This document shows, in pieces, positions 36,640-47,029 of a stretch of DNA of 64,000 bases. The notes under the pieces are model-generated. The model was not told the origin of the DNA and did no database searches. It saw nothing but the letters and a program-made list of their open reading frames with translations. The translations under genes and the position numbers were made by a program. Positions within the stretch are counted from its first letter, which is position 1. Every line of letters starts with the position of its first letter. Source of the DNA: Lunularia cruciata (Eukaryota; Streptophyta; Marchantiopsida; Lunulariales; Lunulariaceae); assembly GCA_948567375.1 (NCBI GenBank), contig OX419759.1, forward strand, positions 40,700,593-40,764,592, written 5' to 3'.

Positions 36640-37311
36640 TGAGTCAGCCTGTCTCTCACTCAAGATGTACCTTTGATAGCTATTATGGTAGCGCACCATG
36701 GACTAAGAAGGCAAAGAACACCAACTCCATCATACTCCTCCAAGGCTAATGCTCAAATACTCAAGACATTGCTCACTAGAGAACTCAATGAGAGAGAGAT
36801 AGTTGCAAATGAAAGGATGATGAGTACTTCCTCACCCCTTGTTTATATACTTGTGAAATAGTTACGCACCAAAGTTACTAATTACTGGAGTAACTCAAGT
36901 TACTAGGCTAAAATTCAAGTAAAGTCAAAAAGTATAAAGGAATATCCATCCACATGCATGTGATCTTATCTTGACCCAACCACTAAGTCAAGAATTCCTT
37001 CACATGTGCTATCCTTGGACTATAGAAGAACCAAAACAAAAAGGCTTGCGAGCCCAAGAGTTCTCAACTCTTTCCTCAAAGCCAAACACCTAGGAATAAT
37101 ACCAAGTCAACACACTAGAACCCAAAATAGTGGTGCTCATCTTTTCTACTTCCTCTAAAGTAAGGTCCCTTCTATCTTAGCTATGACTAACTTTAGCTAA
37201 TCATGACTAATGTAGAACCATAATTTATCTCTATATAAATAATATCTCACAGGTACTTGTAATACCAAGCTAAATATCACAATACCACACACATGCACAA
37301 ATGGTGTTACA
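36640..37311 (-). repeat. Solo family G LTR inside the non-LTR element
   Basis: 672 bp inverted. In element orientation it begins TGTAACACCATTTGTGCATG (at 37,311) and ends GGCTGACTCA (at 36,640). No gag or pol flanks it, and coding-like sequence of the non-LTR element continues on both sides. No exact 5-bp duplication could be read. Confidence 0.82.
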
Positions 37312-39375
37312 AGACGAGTTAGCATGGTTCCTATTCCTCTTACTCCCTTGATGGTATCTTTGTTATGCTAGAGTGAGATGTGTGGGGCATAGAGAGGTGG
37401 CTACTAGATTTCATCAATTCTGAGCAGGGGATTGGGCAGCCCTTTAGGAGGAGTTTGTTAGGGCTACATAATTTAGGAGACATGCATCACCACAAGATAC
37501 CACAGGGTCCACTTGATTATGATGGTGTAGGACATTGGGTCAGGCGGGAGAATTTAGTAGAGTAGCACAAGCGCTACACCAACTCTTTATCTATGGCAAG
37601 TCCTACTGATGAGACTATCTCTTCCCTATGCTCACTACATCCTATAACAATAGAGGCCTCTAGTGGTAGTCACCACTAGAGGTCTTAGATTATCAGCCTG
37701 AGTAGCCTTTATATCTTGATGGATCATTGTTTGCATAAGCATTGTGCATTACCCCTTGCCTTTCCTTAGGAAGCTTGTCAAGGATGGTTTATGAGCATCT
37801 TAGAGATTGCGTTCAAGTAGATAATCCTTCTAGTGGTTTTATCAAGCTATTTCAAGTGGCTGCAAGTAGCAAGAGGAGACCTTCCTATGTCTATTAGCTG
37901 GGTGTTAGGTGTTGGTCAACTTCTCACAATGGAGAAGAACACGAGGGGCATTAGACCGATTGCTATTGGAGAGGTCTTTTTGTGTTTGGTCAGTTGTACC
38001 ATTGTCCTTCAGCATTATTCTCACTTTCAACAACACCTCAGTCCACATCAGTTTGGAGTAGCTACACCTAAAGGATGTGAGGCTATATCTTTAGGATTAG
38101 GGCACTTTTAGAGGATGTGATACACCCCTCTGGAAGTGCACTCTTGGATATCCAACCGGAGTGGGTCGTCCTACAGGTGGATGTTGAGAACGATTTTAAT
38201 AGCATCTCACAGGCATCCATCTTTAGAGAGCTTAGGGATCCTGGTGGATCCTTGGTAAGTCTCATTCCTTTTGTGTAGTCTTTTTATGGCTCTCTTGCCT
38301 CCCTTTACTACCAACATGGTAGTTCACAAGATGGAGTCACCGTCTTGGAGTCAGCTGTTGGCACATGTCAAGGAGATCATTTGGGGGGACCATTATTTTC
38401 CATTGCTCACTTTAAAGCTAGTCTATCTCTACGAGCACCAAAGGATTTTTCACCTTTTGCTTCACTATCGTTAGATTGGACTAGAGGTTTATGTGCTTCC
38501 TTGATGGAGCAACAGTGTGAGCAAACACTACATTCTCTCTAGTTGACTCATCCATTCCTTAGGCTACTAGAGCACATCTTTGCTCTTGCTCCAACAAGGG
38601 TGCAAGCTCTTGGATCCTAGCTCAATCGTGCATTAGGGCATTCCAACTCGCATAGGTACTTTCTCTACAATGATGAGGTTTTGCCTAGGTTTGGTCCACC
38701 CATCTGCATCTTGATTACTCACTTGTAAGTGTGGTTCTCCACTAGATGCAGCAGCGGTCCACACGACATGGTGTCCTTTTGGAGGACAGAGGATAGCTAC
38801 TCATGATGCTATTAGGGACATAGTGTTTGCTATGGCACGAGAGAGTGGATACTTGGCTTAAAGGGAGTGTTCATATGCTTTGCAGATAACACATGTCAAG
38901 GCAGACTTATACTTGGTCCGAGATGATCAAGTGATAGTAGCAAATGTCATGGTTATGGGCCCTACGCATGATATAGTTTTGGAGGGAGTGATTACCCATC
39001 CCCCTGGATGAGCAACAAGTGCAGAAATAGGTCACAAAGTCTCCAAGTATAGGGGCATGCAGGTCACCTCTTTGTTCCTCTAGCCTTGGAGTTATATGGA
39101 GCAATGGACACTGTGTTTGACACATTTTTCAAGGAGTACGCGAGAGCTCATCATGTTAGGCGCCATGGGGTACCACTCTCACTCTGATACTTTGTAGCAT
39201 ATGTTAGACAGCGTGTGTCTCTTGCTCTACAGAGGGCAATGGCCAGTGCAATCCAGAAGAGAGAACTCACATTAGGTGATGTTTCTTTGGATGCTCCAAT
39301 TGTGTGTAGACCGTACAACTTGCATAACTTGGATATCTTAGGTGCAATAGGGCAGATTTCTCATATAGACTCTTT
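37312..39375 (+). pseudogene. Decayed reverse transcriptase / endonuclease ORF of the non-LTR element
   Basis: RT landmarks: GIRPIAIGEV and HQFGVATPKGCEA (about 37,950-38,080), LQVDVENDFNS (motif A, about 38,170-38,203), CQGDHLGGPLFSIAHF (the QGDPLG box with Pro changed to His, about 38,365-38,412). The Y/FADD box is not readable. The C-terminal part has AIRDIVFAMARE, KADLYLVRDDQ and NVMVMGPTHD (about 38,800-38,975), spaced like a PD-D/ExK-type endonuclease core, and RQRVSLALQRAMASAIQKR (39,209-39,262). Stops and frameshifts throughout. The plant and animal elements with this architecture are RLE-type non-LTR elements; that assignment is my inference. Confidence 0.68.
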
Positions 39376-39639
39376 TGGAGCTTAGCCCCATTTTACCTTT
39401 TTTGTCTCTCCCTTGTACGGCTTGATGAGGTCTTCCCATCCTTCATTTTTTCTATGCGGTTGCCTTTTTACTTTTTAATGCATCATGCATATACATTAGG
39501 AATAATCAAAAGAGTATAACAATTTATTGAGAATTGAAATACTTTTTTTTTAAGTTTTGAGAACAAAAAGAGAAATAATTTACACGGATTATAACATAAA
39601 TTTTATCAATTTGATAACACATAAGTGCTTTTAAGTTGA

Positions 39640-41540
39640 TCCTTTCACAGATGGTCTATCAAATGTCAAAATTTGAGAGCCACTTGAAAATGCACATTTG
39701 GAGTCAACAAAGGTGGCAATGACAGCCGAGTAAATTCTTGCCACCTTGGCAAGAGAAAGAAAGGTTGTTGCATTTGATTTCTATCATATAAGTAGGTTCT
39801 ATTTGCCAATATATACAAACAAACAAAAAGTAAATAAAAGAATCAATTGGGAGATTCTATCTATATATTCCTGCTTCCACCTTGACATTTCCCACCTCAT
39901 TCTTGGTCCTTCTAGAAAGGATGAAATTTTCTTCATCTTGATTGTCAATAGATGCATTGTTGTCATAGTGATTGTTCACTTGACCAACTTGGGAGGCCTC
40001 TTACACATGTGCTATGTTATAAAAAATGGACTTTGCATTCTCTACGTCTTGCTTATTGAATGGGTCATACTTGCAATGAGTTTCTAGAATGACACCATAA
40101 TAGTATATGTGTTTGCCTTTGACTGAGTGGAAATAGGCTTGCAAATTCTCTTGTAGTTTTTGGATGACATGTTGTATGTTGCCATACCTATATTAGGTTT
40201 GAGAGTTTCTCTACTGCCAAATTAACATAGTGTATACCCACCCAACGTGTGCAATTGATGGGTAGAAGTGTATGCAAAAAAAATTAAGTAGCTTTCTTGC
40301 AAGCTCTTGCAAACATAAGACATCTTGCATTCAATCCTATGGTTCATCAGTGATTTTGAATTGGTCAAGCTTCTTAGTGTTGATGAAACTGTTGACAATG
40401 GCATGTAGCATCAAGCCTCTCTTGAGCATCTTTTAGGTGCTATTCCATCAAGTCTCCACATCTTGGATGAGGTTGAGTTCTGGTGACTTGGTAATTTTGA
40501 TGTGGTCGCCAAAGCTATTTCATTTTTGGACAGACCAAGACATCAAATTTGTCAATTTGTGGAAGCAAACAATGACTGATTTGGCTATGGGTAATGGAGT
40601 GATTAACATAGCACTATCATTGTCTGTTGACTCTTCTTGGGAATGGCGGCAAATTTCTTTCAATCTAGCCTTCATAGCCAGATTGAGAACACGGGTAATA
40701 AAACATAGGAGATTTTGTTCTTGCATGAATTGGGTCAATCTCTAGGTCAAAGATGTGGCCATGGTGGAGTTGTTGCTCACATTGTCTACATTGATGCATA
40801 AGAGTGTTTTTGCTAATGCCAGACTCCTCCAGAACTTGTGAAACCACCTAAGCAATGTTTGCACCGTAGTGTTTCCCATGAATTTCCTTGGCACAAAGTA
40901 GAAGATGTTGTAGATTAAAATTCTCGTCAATAATGTGGGTTGTTACACCTAGTATTCCCAAATAATTTGGAGATGTACATGTATGTGCTTGAGACTCCAT
41001 AAACCTTGCCAAGAGAAGCCATGATGAGATCCTTCTTTACATGATATTGCATGACAATTTCAGTTTTGATGGTGTCAACAGATGGGATAATCTGTCTCGA
41101 GGTAGTACTGCAAAGGCAGAGCAAATCTCTAACACATGAATCTTTGACAAAGTTGAGCGATGACCTTGTGGAAATGATGAAGTTTGTGACAGCACTCTTA
41201 AGGTTTTCTTGAGTGAGAGTGTGGTCCTAAGACTAGAGACAGTACATAGAAATGTAGGAAATATAGATAATTAAATGGTGTAAATTATGTAATCAAAGGC
41301 ATTTGCCACATTTACCTCATCTTCATACTTTGCTCTTTTTTCCTAGATGATGTGCCGCATGATTTCACCCAAGAGAGCACTCTTGTGTTGTTAGGCTCTG
41401 TCACTAACTTTCTAGGGTTTACTTTTTCATGCTTTAACAGATGTCTCATGTGGTTGCTTGTGTCCGCATGGAATAACCTGGCCCCATTGTTGTATAAGAA
41501 TGGTGCACACATCCATGTTGGTGGTTTCAAGACCTTTTGT
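39640..41540 (-). pseudogene. Decayed hAT transposase (BED zinc finger to hATC)
   Basis: On the minus strand: a BED-like finger region at about 41,530-41,420 (NNGARLFHADTSNHMRHLLK; its first cysteines are lost), FVKDSCVRDL...SRQIIPSVDTIKTEI at about 41,150-41,050, DNVSNNSTMATSL at about 40,795-40,750, LNLAMKARLKEI near 40,690-40,655, and DVETxWNST near 40,465-40,435, where the Arg codon has become TGA. The C-terminal hATC dimerisation domain at about 39,740-39,640 shows ARIYSAVIATFVDSKCAFSS and ILTFDRPSVKGST. These match the order of Ac/hobo/Tam3 transposases. Many stops, several explained by CpG decay, so the element is not autonomous. Confidence 0.85.
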
Positions 41541-41724
41541 TTGCAGTGACACTAACAAAATCATTACTCAAACTGTTATTTGGTGCACTACACTGTTAGA
41601 TGCTCGGGACATTTTTACTACTGAACACCCTATCAAATGTTGAGACAAATTCTAGGTAAACATGAATTGACCCGGGTCAATGAACGTGGCCCGATCCGCC
41701 GGGTCGGGTCGGGTCGGAGCCCTG

Positions 41725-41732
41725 GTTATGGC
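41725..41732 (+). repeat. Right 8-bp target-site duplication of the hAT element
   Basis: GTTATGGC directly after the terminal GGAGCCCTG of the element; identical to 35,263-35,270. Confidence 0.75.
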
Positions 41733-44700
41733 GGTCAAGACAAAATCTGAAACTGCAGGATTAACTTTGTTAGACAGTCAAATGCTGAGATCTGAAAATG
41801 CAGAACGGTGCAAGAAGCAACTTGATCTTTTTGGTAAGTGATCTAGAGTGTACACAAATCTGATCGGAAACGTACATAAACCTCTCTCACTCAACCTGAA
41901 TCTTCCTTGGTATTGAGTCATGAAATAAGGATTCTATCAAAGGGAGATTGAAGGACGAGACATCTCAACCCAAGCCTCTCTTAGTGCCTGAAACCATACA
42001 ATGGACAAAGCGACACGGAACTATCAAGGAGAAAAAATGTTCGAATGTGTTTTGAAAGGCAGAAACGATTAGAGAGTAAAAATTAAGAGCCCAGAGTGTA
42101 GGAGTTGGCAAACCAAGAACTGTGTTGTGTTCGTGATGTCCAAAGAAGCTTTGCTCATGCTGGTGTATATCTCTTGCTTCCTGCCTCACAGAGCAAACCA
42201 TGGAAGATACGACACGGTGTTCGTGATGTGTAAAGCTGTGCTCATTCTTTTATTCATCCCATGGGTCCTCTAGAAAAACATAAGATATGCAAACGCTGTA
42301 CCCGATAGCGACATGTGGTGTTCATCATTATATTGAAACTGAGTTCTTTCCAGTCCTGCAGATGAATTCCATGAGAAAGGACTCTCGTAGGACAATCCAC
42401 TTTCCCGAATACGCTGTGACTATATCCCGAAATTAGCAGGGTCAATTGAGATTCAGCTTCTCCTGTAACATTAGCATCCCAGGATATAGCTACCGGGTAT
42501 ATGTAGACACCCAGTCACTCCGTCCCTTAATGCATGATCTGTGAGTGATTGATATTTTCTGAGAATACGGCCTTGTGCTAACAGACAAACCGTGGTAGGA
42601 CTTGAGTCTCGGAGGACTTCAGTTTGTCTTGGCTAAAAGAAACCGATACCAGGTGAAATGGCGTATCACATTCTTGATGACGATATCGTGTGATGTTGGT
42701 CTTCGAGAAGACTTACCTGATGAATGCAGGTAATAGACGCTAGTGACTTGTACCTTAAGATACAGTAAACAGGAGCTCAAGGGGACTAACAGCCGATGTC
42801 AGAACTTGTGATGCTTAAAAATTTTCAGAACCCGGGGTACAATGCAATAAGCACGTCTACTGTCAACCAAATAAGACGAGTCCTTTCCAAAACGTGAGTT
42901 CAAGTTCTGGATGTTTATCACATGCGTCGCTAGCAAACGAGGTCTAAATGGAGCGCATACCTCGTGTACAAATGAACGGAAATGCACGAATGTTTGACCT
43001 CATTACCAAATCTGACTCTATTTGCTTCATGCATTCATAGTTCTACGATTTGAGATTCTCATCCAATGAATAAGCTGTGAAACTTACAATATGACCTGCC
43101 CGAACTATGCCTTGCTGCATCCTCGGTCCAAGTGCTAAAGTGACTTGTGACAGCTGAGTGTCGGATCCTCAGAAGCGCATGGCTTTTCGACCTCTTCTCA
43201 TAGCACCGTTTGCATGAGCATATCCCAGCAACGACTTCACAATCAAACACACGAACCACGATATCTTACAAACATTGAATGTCATGCCCCTCGGATACTG
43301 CTGCCAGAAAGAATGGGAAAAGCTCCTGAAATTTGGTGATGGAAAGTCGATATATGAACTTCCCGAAGTACGCTTACGGCCGACGATACAGCATCTGAGC
43401 TGGTAGCATAAAGGTAGAAAATCAGACATCACCTGCACGAGGAACTTCAGTCTTCTTGATTCCGTCGTTATCTTTGTTCGTGGAGCGTAACTCGATATAG
43501 TAGAAGGGATTATCAATTTCGATATGATTGCAAAACAGTGTCCCGCACAAGTTCCGTGCACACACAGTACAAAAAACCAATAACTTAACCACTGCCTGCT
43601 GTAGCCAGAGTATTGGCAGATGTCGAATGAATACCACCAGAGACAATTGCAGTTTAGTAGCTGCGGAAACCTATACATACCTATCCAGGGTTGTCAGTAT
43701 TCTCGTAGTGTGAACTACATCTGCTGGTCTACCTACTCGGAAGATGTGGACTGCATGTGCTGCTTAAGAATCTGCATACCAGAAGATGTGCATCATCTCC
43801 CCGTTAACGGCCATGGACTTCTCGTTTGAAAGGGCATTTATATAATTGTTACTCGATATCAATTCCGGGCGGGTTGCAGCAGTTGTGATCAATCTGGGGA
43901 TGGTTCAATGTCGGTGAGAACTCCCGAAGGAGGTGTGGCAGAATCCTCTCTCACTAACGAAACTTCAATTGTATTAGCGGGAAATGGCTCATAGAATGGT
44001 GGCAGTACCGTTCAGGTCGTGGTTCACTCAGAGAAGATCTTTCGAGCTTAGTGCACAGGATTTAACAGGGAGGAACAGACTTCTAGAGAAAATTGGTAGC
44101 GATCTGACATCTCCAGAAGTAATGCGAGTCTTCGACGAGGAAAGGATCTTCTTCACCTCCTGACAGACTGGGTACGTGAGGAGCTGGATGGATGCCTTTG
44201 GACACAGGTTATAGTTATTTAAGAATCCTTCTGCGACCAAATAATATAAAACTCTTGCCTCGAATTAAGAGATGGTTAGAGATTTTTGGAGAATCTGGCA
44301 GTGATCAAAGAGGAAGTCACATCAAGGCGCAACTTTTCGTGCTCTACTTGGGCAATTTTTTCTTGTCTGTCCTCTCCCCAAATGTCTGCAACTCGAGGAG
44401 AAAGGGAGCTTTCATAGTTATTCTTCAAGTAGGAAGCAAAACTTTACAGGGCTCTGAAATGATCTCGGTGTTGTCTGTTGAACGACAGGCGCTTGAGACC
44501 TCCCTAACAATGTGATGGAAAGCCGGCTTGTGTGACGTTGTAAACCACGTAACGTGACCAGATAGCTATCAGTTTTCAATTTGGAAATGATGTGTAGAAC
44601 CACATACTCAGATTTGGTCTTTCCAACGCGAGAGGTGGAAGAACTAAGGTAGAAATAAGAATTGTTCATCAGGAGGCAAGATAAGGTGGGGTACCAACCT

Positions 44701-47029
44701 TTGATTAAGTTAGACAGCTCATGACTGATGGGTTCAAATTATTTGAGTGACTGATGCAACTGATGCGAATCCATGGTTAAACTTATTAATTTACCACGCA
44801 AAAACTGTAGTTGTAGTCTGTGAATTTTAATACAACGGACTTATACGTCCACACTGACACCTAGTAACCAAGTTCTGGGGCTGATTAAACTTCTTTCGTA
44901 TCGCTGTGCTCAAGGAATTTTAGGCAAGATCAGTAAACTGACGTCAACTAAATATGGAATAAGCACACAATTGCAACGTCGTGCAGTTGGCTCACGTACA
45001 GAAAGCTTATCCTCTACGGTCTTGGGGTTAGCACACCTGTACTCGTAATAAGGCAATTCCATTTGCTTCTAAACCATGTTCATAAATCAGCCAACGTCAA
45101 GCTAACTAGGCTATATTCATGCAGCTCCACGTGAAAGCGACCACTTTGTCTGTGTTTGAAGGATCCTGTTTAAGGTAATGTATGTTCCGCTGTAAGAATC
45201 ACATATGCAATACTGACAGCGGAACTACAGTAGTTCAGGAGTGGTGGCTGGTTTAGAATCCGCCGACTTATTAGGCTACTTAAGCCAGTAGTTTACTGTG
45301 CGTGACCGACAGAAGGAGTTTGTCTTGTCGCGGTTCTAATTCTTATATTCAGTAGGCCATTTCACAGAGGTACGTTTCCACCAGCAGACATTGAACGACT
45401 GGAGGAATTTTTGGGGTGATTCATGCAATCACTTCACTGACTCCTTAGCTACTACTTACTGTAGCTAGATCAAGATTCCTTAGGGTGGGCGACTCTCTAG
45501 GGAACAAGCCACTGAATTGTGGGCTACTAGAGTCAAAATCTTTTCCCCTTTAGCCTTCCACTTGTCTTGTTCGGCTTGTGTTCAGCTCACAATTGAGATG
45601 ATTACACGTTTGGTGGTTCAAGTTATAAAGTAGGATAGTATTCTACTTACGTGCACGAGGTTTACTACCCAATTGAACTATTTTACCCCATACAAACTCC
45701 AAACCGTCAGTCCAAAGGACAATACCAATATTCCCCAACTGAATCTTTAAAATGCTGAGGCACACTCAGAACTCTGACTGCGCAGTATTAGAACCTGGAC
45801 CCAAGTACCTACTGACTGGGATACAATATTGGAGTTGCAGCCGATATCGTAATGTGGCAGTGAGTATGTGTTCTGAGTAGCCAATCAAAGATATTTCGTT
45901 TTATTACGTGGTGAATAAAAACGGATAAACAGTGTGTCAACAACATTGACGCTGGACTAGAAAACCTCATTCTCATGACATTGTGCGCATTAGAATGTTG
46001 GAGGTGTGGAACTGGAGGTTTCTTAGTAAGATCATGTCCTCTGTGCTTGGGGAGACAAATTTATTCTGTGCTCTATAGCACGAAAGACGAGAAGATTATA
46101 GTGTCCACATAACAATACGGTGATGCTGACCAACCTGTTTATCTGCCTAAGAGACTGCAGTATCTGGTGATCTCAGATTCCAGGCAGTGTTAATCCCTGT
46201 TTGATAAATCAATATATGGGAGCACAATGTAAAGATGCACGAAGCAGAGATTGGCGAATACAAAGTCCGTGAAAAGAATGATCATTAAAGTTACTAAACA
46301 CGCTCTCTGCGCCTATAGCTAGCAACGTGTTGTAAGATATATAGGTTGCAACGAGGGGCTTGAGGAAAATAGATTCACAATTGGAGTGCGTAGATTTCAT
46401 AGAGAAGTTCACAGCTCTTTATCTCTTGCTTCAAGCATGATGGCTACAATTAAGACGAACTGGTGGACTTAGATAGATGAAATTGAAGAGTCAAACACTG
46501 GTCACATCTTCATCATGACCAAGACTAAGGAAAAACTCATTAGACAAGGTAGCTCGAATAGTGTGTGCTCGTTTGCAATGTACATGACAGACATGCAGCA
46601 TATCTTGGATACGACAGCTGCTCTACGAAAACATTCACTTAGTTTTGTTCATTCTGTCTATCATAAAGCAGAACTGGGATGGATGGACGCCTTAATGTAA
46701 CAGCTCTCTAGCATTCCAAGCAAACCATGATGTATATAGAAAAAAAATTTCAATGCATCGCCTGGTGCATGATTCTCTAATTTAATCTCTAGATTTCTCT
46801 AAGTTTCTGACATTATTGACCCTACTGTCTTAACAATACAAAGGAGATTTTATCAAGAAATGACGCATTTGGAAGCTATACTCCTGTAATTCCACTGTTT
46901 CGAATGAGCTGGAACTTCCAGCCTTCGTGGATCTTTAATATGTGCTCCATAAATTGGAAGATTTGTAAGGTATCTTATTATGTAAAATTTCTGATAAGGT
47001 TGAACGGATATTTTCCTCCTAACCTTATG
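41733..47029. other. Intergenic sequence downstream of the RAWUL gene
   Basis: About 5.3 kb with base composition clearly less AT-rich than the transposon region to its left. It contains no recognisable gene or transposon. The longest frame (43,678-43,169, minus, 169 codons) is rich in Cys, Trp and Phe and looks non-coding. The 3' UTR and terminator of the gene ending at 47,030 must lie in its right end. I found no AATAAA close to the stop on the minus strand. Confidence 0.5.

Larger units (their letters stand above)
36180..39470 (+). mobile_element. Non-LTR (LINE-type) retrotransposon remnant, possibly with restriction-like endonuclease
   Basis: A 3' portion of a non-LTR element inside the hAT element and itself interrupted by a solo LTR at 36,640-37,311. 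Before the LTR there is a possible zinc finger (CPVCHQRFTLQVVKTH, about 36,289-36,336). After it come RT motifs, a C-terminal domain and a 3' tail at 39,381-39,470. The tail recurs, truncated, at 61,335-61,425, as expected of target-primed reverse transcription. I do not see a poly(A) end. Confidence 0.7.
35271..41724 (-). mobile_element. hAT DNA transposon, 6.45 kb, with nested non-LTR element and solo LTR
   Basis: The right end on the minus strand reads CAGGGCTCCGACCCGACCC (from 41,724), a typical Ac-type hAT terminus with GACCC repeats. The left end reads TAGTGCTATGACC, matching 9 of the first 14 positions of the right end. Both ends carry, in mirrored orientation, a subterminal motif TTGACCYGGGTCAAYTCAT (35,339-35,357; minus strand 41,680-41,662) with two C/T differences. 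GTTATGGC flanks both ends. A broken hAT transposase (41,540-39,640, minus) lies inside. The excess length is explained by a non-LTR remnant (36,180-39,470) and a family G solo LTR within it. Confidence 0.78.

Noticed and set aside
43169-43678. 169-codon minus-strand open frame
   Set aside because: Composition (Cys, Trp, Phe, Tyr) and lack of motifs suggest chance. No flanking splice sites make a sensible gene.
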